A stretch of 40,321 nt of DNA. Origin: Planctomycetota bacterium. Its GTDB lineage: Bacteria; Planctomycetota; Brocadiia; CAIUPP01. Positions 1 through 6,864 of the stretch are shown here, piece after piece. The notes under the pieces were generated by a model. That model was not told the origin of the DNA, made no database searches, and was given only the letters and a program-made list of their open reading frames with translations. A program made the translations under genes and the position numbers. The stretch covers positions 3,640 through 43,960 of the forward strand of contig JAKJEM010000007.1 in assembly GCA_022705425.1 (NCBI GenBank), read 5' to 3'. Each line of letters starts with the position of its first letter. The stretch's first letter is position 1.

Positions 1-600
1 GGCCTTCGCCGCCTCATAGATGGCGTTTCTGGCCTCGGCCAGGGGCAGGCAGCAGGCCCTGTGCCTCCCCAGCCCCCACTTGACCACCGCCGTATGGACG
101 CCGGGAATGAAGCGCTTTGCCTCGGCGCAGAGCTTGTCGTCGCCGCTGACCATAATCGTGGGCACGCCGTGGTCGCCGGCCGTGCCCGCGTCAATCGCCA
201 CTTCGCCGGCCTTCTGTCCGTTGATCCAGAAGTTCTGCCAGCCGCGCGAACTCATCGTGTGCTCCAGGATGGCCTGGGGCGTTCCGGCCATGGCGTGGTA
301 GCCCAGGAGGATCAGGCCGTCGAAGGAGGCGATTTCCGGCATGCGCTGGCGCAGCGAGCGGCCCTGCACGTAGTCGGCGCGCGGGTCGAGGTCCTCCCAG
401 ATGAAGTTGTAGCCGCTGGCGTGGGCGTCGCGGACGAGCACGCGCGTGGCGCCGCCGCGGAAGCAGCCCTCGACGCAGGCGTTGACGTCCCAGGCCAGGT
501 ACTTGCGCGAGAGGGGGTAGAGTTCGCCGTCGTGCATGACCTGCGCGGCGCGGCAGATGCCGCTGATACCTTCCATGTCCACCATCACCAGGATCTTCAC
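1..600 (-). CDS. dppA: M55 family D-aminopeptidase, DppA-like (C-terminus outside window)
   Basis: Zinc peptidase of the DppA/M55 family, which removes N-terminal D-amino acids from short peptides. The visible 200 residues start at a GTG codon (598-600) preceded by an AAGGAAAGGAG ribosome site 7 bases away. An N-terminal DMEGISG motif places D8 and E10, RDAH gives H60, GYHAMAG gives a further His near 102, LEHTMS gives H114 and AGEVAID gives E133. These match the metal-binding and catalytic positions known for Bacillus subtilis DppA almost number for number. A DHGVPTIMVSGDDKLCAEA block follows, also typical. It is the last visible gene of a minus-strand operon, 17 bases after the aldo/keto reductase stop. 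The gene runs off the left edge, so total length (family about 270) and anything beyond are unknown. The family call is secure; the substrate is not. Confidence 0.9.
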   Translation of the reverse strand, partial: MKILVMVDMEGISGICRAAQVMHDGELYPLSRKYLAWDVNACVEGCFRGGATRVLVRDAHASGYNFIWEDLDPRADYVQGRSLRQRMPEIASFDGLILLGYHAMAGTPQAILEHTMSSRGWQNFWINGQKAGEVAIDAGTAGDHGVPTIMVSGDDKLCAEAKRFIPGVHTAVVKWGLGRHRACCLPLAEARNAIYEAAKA

Positions 601-617
601 GGCGCGGCTCCTTTCCT

Positions 618-1751
618 TCAGAGGTTCATTTCCTGCAACTCGCGGATTCGCCGCCGGATTTCGATGCCGTTGGGACACTTGGTCTCGCACGCCCCGCAGA
701 GGGTGCAGCGCTCCGGACGCTTTTCCGGCGGAAGATCGGCCAGCGCTTTGCGTGCCCAGTCCGTGAGCCCGAAGGCTCGCGCCGCCTGCCAGGCGATCAT
801 GAAGTGAACGATGCTGAGCTTCTGGGGGCATCCGGCGCAGTAGTTGCACGTGGTGCAGAACTGCGTGCCCAGACGCTCGCGCAAGCGGTCCAGCCCCGCG
901 CACATGCGGCTGAAGTCGGCCTTCTCGGGGTCGAACTCCCGCGCGGTACGGACATTCTCTTCGAGCATCTCCAGGGTGTTCATGCCCGAGCAGGCCGTGC
1001 TGACGCCGGGGTTGGCCAGAACGAACTGCAGCGACATGGCCGGCGTGGGCAGGTCCAGCCCCAGCGCCTCGCGCAAAGGTTCGCTGGCGTGCGTCAACAT
1101 GCCGCCGGCCACGGGGCACATGGCCACGACGCCGACCCCGATCTCCGCCGCCCGCCGGATGACCGGCTCATAGGCGCGGTTCACCATGTTATAGGGCACG
1201 GTCACGCTGTCGAAGAGCCCGGTTTCGATCAGCCGGATGACGTTCTCCGGCTGGTCGTGTCCGGTGAAGCCGATGTGGTGGACGAGCCCTTCGTCCTGGG
1301 CGCGCCGAAGGGCGTCCAGCGCCCCGCCGCGCTTCAGCAGGTGCGGCAGATTGCTCCACCGGAACCAGCCGACCTGGTAGAACTTGAAGTGGGTGAGGCC
1401 GAGGATGTCGAGTTGCGTTTCGATCTCATGGCGGAAGGCATACGCCGTGGTGTCCGGGCTCAGCGCGCCCTTGCCGCTGACGATCACGCCGCGGGTCCGC
1501 TTCTTCAGGCCCGGCGCCACGCGGTGCTGGCAGGTGCCGCCGAGATAGCCGCGCGTCGTCTCGAAGTAGTTGATGCCGCGCTCGATGGCGGTGGCGATGA
1601 GGCGCTCGTTGAGGGGCGGGTCGTCCGCCAGGCGCATGCAGCCGAAGGAGAGCGCGGACACCATCAGCCCCGTGCGTCCGAGGGGGCGATAGCGCATGAT
1701 GTCGTCTTTGCGGATCAGCGGTTCGACATTGGCGGGCGTTACGATGGTCAT
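618..1751 (-). CDS. aldo/keto reductase with C-terminal 4Fe-4S ferredoxin domain
   Basis: 377 residues. The N-terminal two thirds is an aldo/keto reductase TIM barrel, opening with RPLGRTGLMVSALSFGCMRL near residue 22. The C-terminal third carries C299-x2-C-x2-C-x2-CP, the motif of the Fe-S AKR subfamily, and C349-x2-C-x2-C-x3-CP, an ordinary 4Fe-4S ligand set. The canonical AKR tetrad is only partly kept. Y69 and K94 are present, but the usual Asp of the DTAxxY motif is E64 (YFETTRGY), and the usual LyqlH histidine falls on G128 (FYQVGWF). It may therefore be a redox enzyme of altered chemistry rather than a classic carbonyl reductase. Start: GGGAGG lies 5 bases before the ATG at 1751; the internal Met19 is an alternative. 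It follows the glycosidase by 14 bases and precedes the M55 peptidase by 17, so the three are probably co-transcribed. Substrate unknown. Confidence 0.9.
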   Translation of the reverse strand: MTIVTPANVEPLIRKDDIMRYRPLGRTGLMVSALSFGCMRLADDPPLNERLIATAIERGINYFETTRGYLGGTCQHRVAPGLKKRTRGVIVSGKGALSPDTTAYAFRHEIETQLDILGLTHFKFYQVGWFRWSNLPHLLKRGGALDALRRAQDEGLVHHIGFTGHDQPENVIRLIETGLFDSVTVPYNMVNRAYEPVIRRAAEIGVGVVAMCPVAGGMLTHASEPLREALGLDLPTPAMSLQFVLANPGVSTACSGMNTLEMLEENVRTAREFDPEKADFSRMCAGLDRLRERLGTQFCTTCNYCAGCPQKLSIVHFMIAWQAARAFGLTDWARKALADLPPEKRPERCTLCGACETKCPNGIEIRRRIRELQEMNL

Positions 1752-1765
1752 TCAGTCCTCCCTGT

Positions 1766-3403
1766 TCATGATCGTCCGGCTCCCGGCGCAGCCGGAGACC
1801 CGTCCAGCAGCAGATCCGCATAGAGCGTCGCCGTCCAGCCGTAGTCGTGCACCGCCTGGCGATAGGGATTCGCCGCGTCGCGCTTGCCCTTGCGGAGCAG
1901 ATCCGGCGGCGGGACAGTCCCCTCGTCGTCGTAATACTCGAAGATCGAGCCGCAGCGGTCGTACCAGCGGGCGATCTCGTCCAGTGTCCTCTCGCGGATC
2001 CGGCGGGCCGGCTCTTCGAGCCCGTAGCGGCGGAAGCCCGCGGCGATCAGCCAGTTCAGGTTGGCCCACACCGGGCCGCGCCACATGTCCTTGGAGTAGT
2101 GGGGCGAGGAGCGCGGCGCGACGGTGGCCACCGGCACGGCGTCGCCGAAGGTGGCAGGGTCGTCGAGGTGCGCCGCCAGCCGGCGCGCCTGGGCGGCCGA
2201 GGGCGCCCCGCACAGCAGGGGCAGGAAGCCCGTCGCCGCCAGGATCGGCAGCCGGTTGCCGCCGCAGGGGCGGTCGAGATAGAGGCCGGCGGCCTCGTCC
2301 CAGAGACGTTCGTTGATGAGGGCGCAGATGCGGCTGCCCGTGTCGGCCCATTGCTCCGATTCGGCCATGAGGCCGAGACGTTCGGCGATGAAACCCAGCG
2401 CCTCGCACTCGCGAGCCAGGAAGGCGTTGAAGTCCACCGCATTGATCCGGTCATGCGCGTCGAAGCGCGGCGAGTTATCCAGCCCGCTCTCGCCGCAGCG
2501 GCACGTCGGATTCGTTTCCACCTTCCATTCCAGCAGGCCGTCGCCGTCGCTGTCGCGGTGGGCCATGTCCCAGCGCACGTAGCGACAGAGCCCCGGGTAC
2601 ATCCGCGCCAGCCAGGCGTCGTCGGGCGCGCAACGGTCCAGCCGCTCGGCCGCCAGCGCCAGCACGGGGGGCTGCGTGATGTCCGAACAGACCGTGGGCG
2701 AGATCATGTGCGGGACCCGCCCGTCCGGCTGCTGTCCGTCAAGGACGGCCTCGAGGAACTCGCGCGCCAAGGCGGGGTCGAGACGACGCCACCCGGCGAC
2801 GTGGAAGGCCGAGTCCCAGAGCCACATGGCCCGGTGCGGCCAGCGGTCCGGCGTCGTCCAGCGGCGGCGAATGATACCCTCGGGGGTCATCACCTGCGTC
2901 TTCATGACCGAGAACGCCTTGACGAGCGCGCGCCGGCGCGCCGGCGGCAGGCCCGGCGGCACGAACTGCCTTTCGAGCCAACGGCGGCGGTCGCGGATCG
3001 CCGCCTCGATGTCCGCCTCGATGCGCGCCGGGTCGAAATGCCCGGCGGCGCCGACGAGCGTGCGAACGCCGGCGCGACGGCAGGCCAGCTTCGGCGGCGT
3101 GTCGTCCGGAATCACGGGCCCTTCGATCAGGAGATGGTGCGCATCGAGGAACGCTCCGCGTACCAGTCCGCGCGACGTCATCAACTCGAAGAAGTCCCCC
3201 GTCAGCGTCGCGCGCGCCGGCGGCGCGTCATCGAAACGCAGCGCCATCTGCGCCGGCAGCATCACCCGCAGCCCGGCGCCCTCGAAGGAGGTGCGGGCGG
3301 TCAGCCCGTGTTCGTAGTCCGTGGGACCGTCGAGCCCGGAAAAGGCCAGCAACTGCCCGCCGCCCCACACCGAGGGCAGGTCCGCCGCCGAAAGGAACGC
3401 CAT
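1766..3403 (-). CDS. MGH1/GH63-like (alpha/alpha)6-barrel glycoside hydrolase
   Basis: 545 residues from the ATG at 3403, chosen because AAGGAG lies 6 bases upstream; the frame stays open further upstream without support. The N-terminal ~170 residues look like a beta-rich domain. The rest is an (alpha/alpha)6 barrel of the trehalase/GH63/MGH1 group: WLWDSAFH near 194-201, SDITQPPVLALAA near 240, GLDNSPRFD near 307-315 (the conserved acidic site of these enzymes), WRGPVW near 441-446 and EYYDDEG near 489-495 (usually holding the second carboxylate). No signal peptide is evident, so it probably acts in the cytoplasm on an imported or storage oligosaccharide. It is first in the operon with the Fe-S aldo/keto reductase and M55 peptidase. 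The fold is well supported; whether it cleaves alpha-glucosides, alpha-mannosides or another linkage cannot be told. Confidence 0.85.
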   Translation of the reverse strand: MAFLSAADLPSVWGGGQLLAFSGLDGPTDYEHGLTARTSFEGAGLRVMLPAQMALRFDDAPPARATLTGDFFELMTSRGLVRGAFLDAHHLLIEGPVIPDDTPPKLACRRAGVRTLVGAAGHFDPARIEADIEAAIRDRRRWLERQFVPPGLPPARRRALVKAFSVMKTQVMTPEGIIRRRWTTPDRWPHRAMWLWDSAFHVAGWRRLDPALAREFLEAVLDGQQPDGRVPHMISPTVCSDITQPPVLALAAERLDRCAPDDAWLARMYPGLCRYVRWDMAHRDSDGDGLLEWKVETNPTCRCGESGLDNSPRFDAHDRINAVDFNAFLARECEALGFIAERLGLMAESEQWADTGSRICALINERLWDEAAGLYLDRPCGGNRLPILAATGFLPLLCGAPSAAQARRLAAHLDDPATFGDAVPVATVAPRSSPHYSKDMWRGPVWANLNWLIAAGFRRYGLEEPARRIRERTLDEIARWYDRCGSIFEYYDDEGTVPPPDLLRKGKRDAANPYRQAVHDYGWTATLYADLLLDGSPAAPGAGRS

Positions 3404-3487
3404 GCCGAACTCCTTCAGCGTCGCCGGGGTTCGGCTACGCCGCACAGAGAGCGCCGAGGTGAAAGGACCGGATACGCCGATGCCTCC

Positions 3488-3517
3488 ATGATAATGCCCC
3501 GTCGCAGCCTCTGGCAA
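3488..3517 (-). promoter_or_regulatory. candidate sigma-70 promoter for the glycosidase operon
   Basis: Reading the minus strand, TTGCCA (3512-3517) and TATCAT (3488-3493) are separated by 18 bases and lie about 85 bases upstream of the 3403 start. The hexamers are decent but not consensus and the spacer is one base long. No better pair is visible between the tRNA and this gene. Confidence 0.4.
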
Positions 3518-3550
3518 ACGACGACGCAAGCCGGGAAAGCCGCGGAGGCG

Positions 3551-3580
3551 TTGATTAAGTGTCCGGGTCTGTGCTATCCT
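3551..3580 (+). promoter_or_regulatory. promoter of tRNA-His
   Basis: TTGATT (3551-3556) and TATCCT (3575-3580) are spaced by 18 bases. The -10 carries an extended TGC prefix (TGCTATCCT). The mature tRNA begins about 20 bases after the -10, as expected for a stable-RNA gene. Confidence 0.6.
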
Positions 3581-3599
3581 ACGCTCAGTTCAGCTATAC

Positions 3600-3677
3600 G
3601 GTGGGAGTAGCTCAACTGGCTAGAGCACCAGATTGTGGCTCTGGTGGCTGCGGGTTCAAGCCCCGTCTCTCACCCCA
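3600..3677 (+). tRNA. tRNA-His (anticodon GTG)
   Basis: A full cloverleaf can be drawn. The acceptor GTGGGAG (3601-3607) pairs with CTCTCAC (3667-3673) with one G-T wobble. The D arm is 3610-3626. The anticodon stem CCAGA/TCTGG encloses the loop TTGTGGC with GTG at 3635-3637. The variable loop is 3645-3649 and the T arm GCGGG-TTCAAGC-CCCGT is 3650-3666. The histidine-specific extra G-1 (3600) faces discriminator C73 (3674), and the CCA end is encoded at 3675-3677. G-1:C73 is the identity element for histidyl-tRNA synthetase, which confirms the anticodon assignment. A promoter and a hairpin terminator flank it, so it is a single-gene unit. Confidence 0.97.
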
Positions 3678-3683
3678 GTCGCG

Positions 3684-3736
3684 CGGGCCTTGTGGGTTGC
3701 GGTTCGGACCGTGACTCACAAGGCCCGAAGTGTTTT
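3684..3736 (+). terminator. hairpin terminator after tRNA-His
   Basis: GGGCCTTGTG (3685-3694) is the exact reverse complement of CACAAGGCCC (3717-3726). The inner bases continue pairing with a few wobbles down to GGT-TCGG-ACC, giving a stem of about 20 bp. A short T-rich stretch (TGTTTT, 3731-3736) follows. This fits intrinsic termination of the tRNA transcript, though the T run is interrupted. Confidence 0.6.
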
Positions 3737-3956
3737 CAGCACTCCGCCGCAGGCGCGTTGTCCCTGCCGCCGGCCCCGCGCCCGTTTGGCCACAGAGGCG
3801 TTCTGGGCCGCCTCCCGGCGCCGGGCGGCCCTCCCAGCGTCGCCTTGTGCGCCATGCACGCCCCGTGACACCCCAAACCCGCAGGGCACGTTGCGCTCTC
3901 CATCCCTCGGCGGAGTCCGGCACGTTGCGGACGCCGTCAGGGCCACGATCTCCGCC

Positions 3957-3971
3957 GTGAAAGGCCTTCAC
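3957..3971. promoter_or_regulatory. operator-like inverted repeat GTGAA-N5-TTCAC before the kinase operon
   Basis: GTGAA (3957-3961) and TTCAC (3967-3971) form a perfect 5-bp inverted repeat with a 5-base spacer. The same element occurs twice before macA (8288-8302 and 8317-8331). Its centre is about 170 bases upstream of the predicted start of transcription from the 4109-4124 element, a normal distance for an enhancer of an NtrC-type activator. I infer it is a binding site of the regulator encoded at 5488-6828. Confidence 0.6.
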
Positions 3972-4108
3972 ACGGTCGCTCCTCTCGGCAATACGGGAGA
4001 ATCAGCGGCGCAGGTGGGCGGATTGAGCATGGGTGACTATCAAAACACGGCGTTGCAGAGGCCGTCGAGAGGCGTTGACGGTTTCCCGCAAGTGGCATTC
4101 GTGCCTCC

Positions 4109-4124
4109 GGGTACGCGATTTGCT
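4109..4124 (+). promoter_or_regulatory. candidate sigma-54 (-24/-12) promoter of the two-component operon
   Basis: GGGTACGCGATTTGCT matches TGGCACG-N4-TTGCW at ten of the twelve fixed positions, including both the GG and GC doublets at correct spacing. The mismatches are the first T and the C after GG. The same stretch overlaps an extended -10-like TGCTATAGT (4121-4129), so sigma-70 use is a real alternative, although no -35 hexamer is seen at the right distance. Transcription from the -24/-12 element would start near 4135. Confidence 0.5.
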
Positions 4125-4168
4125 ATAGTGCTCTCGCGAGTGTGCGCTTCAGGAGTGGAAGTCGAGCC

Positions 4169-5491
4169 ATGAGAATCCTGACCCGAACGTACTGGGTTCC
4201 CATTGTTGTTGCCTTGCTCTTGGTTGCGGCGGTGGGATTCTGGGCCTGGCAAACGGCGCGCGGCTTTCGCAACATGAGCCAGGAACGTCCGCGCCGTTTT
4301 GCATCCGGGGTGTTCAACACGCTCCAAGGAACACTCGGCGCCTTGGGGGACCGTGGCCGATTTCGGCGCGATCAGGTTGAGCGTATTTTGGAGGGCGCGA
4401 TAGGGAATTCGCCCTTGCGCTTTGTCGTCATTGAACAGGACGGCACGCGATTGTTCCACGTAGGTGACATCCCGGCGGGTCTGGCGGTGTCAGGGCACTC
4501 CGGGGAGCGTCTGGGCGATGATGTGTCGGTGTTCTGGCAACGTATCCGACTCCAGGATGGGGTGGCGGGACGGTTCCCGGCGGGCGCGACCATGCCCGAG
4601 GCAATGTTTGATCTGTGGCTGGGGGAGAGCGACCAGGTCATGATTCTGGGGATCGGTCTGCCTTCCGACCGACTTGGCCCGCCATCGCCGCTGACCGGGA
4701 TGCTGATCACCTTTGTGGTGGTTCTTCTTTTCATTGGCGCAAGCACGGTGGCCTGGATCATGACGATTCGGAGCAGTGTGTTGGCCGAGCAGTTGGAGAT
4801 GGAGCAGACCCGCAGGAATCATCTGGAGGAACTGGGATTGGCCGCAGCCGGTCTGGCTCACGAGACGAAGAACCCCCTGGGAATTATCATGGGGCTGGCG
4901 CAACGCATATCGGGGGATGCGCGGATGCCGACGGAGCACCGTGCGATGGCGGAGCACATCGTGGACGAGGTGGACAAGGCGACGGCTCGCCTCGGCAACT
5001 TCCTGACGTTCGCCAGGCAGCGCCAGGCGAAGGAGGCGCGCGTTGACGTGCGGGCGGTGGTCGTCAAAGTTGCAGCCGTCATGCGCGCCGACTTCAATGC
5101 CGCTGGGGTAGAATTATCGCTGGCCTGCTCGCCCCTGCGCATTCTCGCGGACGAGGAGATGCTGTCGCAGATTCTTGTCAACTTGCTGCTGAACAGCCTT
5201 CATGCGTCCTCCGCGGGCACGACCGTCTCCGTGCGGACAGAGTCTCACGGCAACTTCGTCCAGCTCTCGGTGGAAGACCAGGGCAGTGGAATCGAACCGG
5301 GATTGCTCCCGGACATCTTCAAACCCTATATCAGTGGGCGCGCTGGTGGTCACGGCCTGGGGTTGGCCATCGTGAGGCGGTTTGTGGAGCAGCACGGTTG
5401 GACGATACGGGCGGATTCTCAAGTCGGTCGCGGCACGCGCATTACAATCTCCGGCATCCGGCGGGTCAAGAACGGGGAGGCCGGAACATGA
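4169..5491 (+). CDS. membrane sensor histidine kinase, NtrB/ZraS type
   Basis: 440 residues. Two membrane helices (about 8-28 and 176-199) bracket a ~145-residue extracytoplasmic sensor region. The cytoplasmic part has a HisKA H-box LAHETKNPLG with the phosphorylated His at 231, an N-box (VNLLLNSLHAS, around 337-347), a G1 box VEDQGSG with D370 and a G2 box GGHGLGLA near 393-400. All kinase boxes are intact. The start at 4169 is preferred because GGAAG lies 7 bases before it and the first helix follows directly; an in-frame GTG at 4142 is less likely. The stop overlaps the next ATG (ATGA), so kinase and regulator are translationally coupled. The sensor region matches no ligand-binding family I can name, so the signal is unknown; regulation of efflux genes next door suggests envelope, metal or drug stress. 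Confidence 0.93.
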   Translation: MRILTRTYWVPIVVALLLVAAVGFWAWQTARGFRNMSQERPRRFASGVFNTLQGTLGALGDRGRFRRDQVERILEGAIGNSPLRFVVIEQDGTRLFHVGDIPAGLAVSGHSGERLGDDVSVFWQRIRLQDGVAGRFPAGATMPEAMFDLWLGESDQVMILGIGLPSDRLGPPSPLTGMLITFVVVLLFIGASTVAWIMTIRSSVLAEQLEMEQTRRNHLEELGLAAAGLAHETKNPLGIIMGLAQRISGDARMPTEHRAMAEHIVDEVDKATARLGNFLTFARQRQAKEARVDVRAVVVKVAAVMRADFNAAGVELSLACSPLRILADEEMLSQILVNLLLNSLHASSAGTTVSVRTESHGNFVQLSVEDQGSGIEPGLLPDIFKPYISGRAGGHGLGLAIVRRFVEQHGWTIRADSQVGRGTRITISGIRRVKNGEAGT

Positions 5492-6828
5492 GCCAACGCA
5501 TACTCATTGTGGACGACGAAGTCCGATACCGCGAGCTATACACTCAGACTCTTGCCGCTGCTGGGTTCGAGACAGAGTCGGCGACCTGCGCGGAAGAGGC
5601 ACTGCGCCAGATCGAGAAGCATTCGCTCGCCCTTGTCGTCAGCGATGTTCGCATGCCCGGCGCCAGCGGAATCGAGTTGCTCAGGATGGCTCGTGAACGA
5701 CATCCCGCACTGCCCTTCCTCCTGGTGACCGCTTACGCCGAAGTGCGCGACGCGGTCCGGGCGCTGAAGCTGGGGGCGGTGGACTACCTCGCCAAGCCGG
5801 TGGACCTGGACGAACTTCTCGCCGCCGTGCGTGATGTTCTCGGAATCCAGGCGCAAGTGCCGCCTCTGGACATTCCTTTGGTCGCGCTGCAGGGCATTGT
5901 GGCGGAAAGTTCTCTGATGCGGTCCGTTCTGCGCGATGCCTTCCGCGTAGCGGCCAGCGACGCAACGGTCCTTCTCACGGGCGAAAGCGGCACGGGCAAG
6001 GAAGTCATCGCGCGGTTCATCCATGCGAACAGCCCAAGGAGTGGGCGGTCATTAGTGGCCGTCAATTGCGCCGCCATCCCTGCCACGCTGCTCGCCAGCG
6101 AGTTGTTCGGTCACGAGAAGGGATCGTTCACCGGCGCGGTCGCCCGGCGGCAGGGGCGCTTTCGCGAGGCCGAGGGCGGCACATTGTTTCTCGACGAGAT
6201 CGGAGACATGCCTCTGGAGTTGCAGCCTGCGCTTCTGCGCGCCATCGAACACGGGCGATTCACGCCCGTCGGCAGCGATAAGGAAGTCCAAGTGGACTAC
6301 CGTCTCATTGCGGCGACCAATCGGGGCTTGATGGAGGATGTGCAGAGGGGCCGGTTCCGCGAGGACCTCTACTATCGGCTGAATGTGATTGCCATCGAGC
6401 TGCCCTCGTTGCGCGACCGTCCGGAAGACATTCTCCCCCTGGCCAAACATTTTCTGGCCGAGGATCAGGCCAAGACGAAGCGGCTTTCCCGCGCCGCCGG
6501 CCAGATTGTGGCGGCCTATTCTTGGCCAGGCAATGTGCGCGAACTGGCCAACGCGATGGAGCATGCGCGACTGCTCTCGCAGACGGATGTCATTCTGCCG
6601 GAACATCTGCCGCCGGTCGTCCGCCAGACGATTCCTCGTCCATGCGCGACCGTTGACGAAACAAGGACACTCGGCGTGGTCGGAGGCGTGACGACGCTCG
6701 AAGCAAGCGAGGTCGAGATGATCCGGCGCGCCTTGGGGCAAACCGGAGGGAACCGAACCAGGGCGGCCGAGTTGCTGGGCATTACGCGCCGGGGGCTGAT
6801 CTACAAGCTGAAGCGCTACGGCCTGTAA
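5488..6828 (+). CDS. NtrC-family response regulator, sigma-54 activator
   Basis: 446 residues in the classic three-domain order. The receiver domain (about 3-118) has D9/D10, phospho-acceptor D53 in VSDVRMPG and K103. The AAA+ domain (about 133-365) has Walker A GESGTGKE (165-172), GSFTGA at 212-217 (the loop that contacts sigma-54, with S for A), Walker B TLFLDE (D236/E237) and the FREDLYYRLNV arginine-finger region. The C-terminal Fis-type helix-turn-helix ends NRTRAAELLGITRRGLIYKLK. It should bind enhancer sites and remodel sigma-54 RNA polymerase once phosphorylated by the coupled kinase. Two -24/-12 promoters with shared inverted repeats in this window (before 4169 and before 8442) are its likely targets. 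The ATG at 5488 overlaps the kinase stop. Confidence 0.96.
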   Translation: MSQRILIVDDEVRYRELYTQTLAAAGFETESATCAEEALRQIEKHSLALVVSDVRMPGASGIELLRMARERHPALPFLLVTAYAEVRDAVRALKLGAVDYLAKPVDLDELLAAVRDVLGIQAQVPPLDIPLVALQGIVAESSLMRSVLRDAFRVAASDATVLLTGESGTGKEVIARFIHANSPRSGRSLVAVNCAAIPATLLASELFGHEKGSFTGAVARRQGRFREAEGGTLFLDEIGDMPLELQPALLRAIEHGRFTPVGSDKEVQVDYRLIAATNRGLMEDVQRGRFREDLYYRLNVIAIELPSLRDRPEDILPLAKHFLAEDQAKTKRLSRAAGQIVAAYSWPGNVRELANAMEHARLLSQTDVILPEHLPPVVRQTIPRPCATVDETRTLGVVGGVTTLEASEVEMIRRALGQTGGNRTRAAELLGITRRGLIYKLKRYGL

Positions 6829-6864
6829 GGCCGCTCGGCGCGCACAACATGGTGGGGACCCTGC

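Larger units (their letters stand above)
3678..4168 (+). other. non-coding interval between tRNA-His and the kinase gene
   Basis: 491 bases with no credible gene. It holds the tRNA terminator (3684-3736), one 15-bp inverted repeat (3957-3971) and a -24/-12-like promoter (4109-4124). The open frames crossing it in both directions lack ribosome sites and family features. The stretch 3740-3950 shows nothing I can name. Confidence 0.6.

Noticed and set aside
3660..3740. Integration site at the tRNA-His 3' end
   Set aside because: No integrase gene and no repeat of the tRNA 3' end was noticed downstream; the neighbouring hairpin is better explained as a terminator.
3612..3971. 119-residue open frame antisense to tRNA-His
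   Set aside because: It reads through the tRNA on the opposite strand (the GLNPQPPEPQSGALAS peptide is the usual tRNA antisense artefact) and also covers the terminator and operator.
4029..4172. 47-codon frame whose stop overlaps the kinase ATG
   Set aside because: The overlap looks like coupling, but its ribosome site is weak and it spans the predicted promoter, so the kinase transcript would not contain its start.
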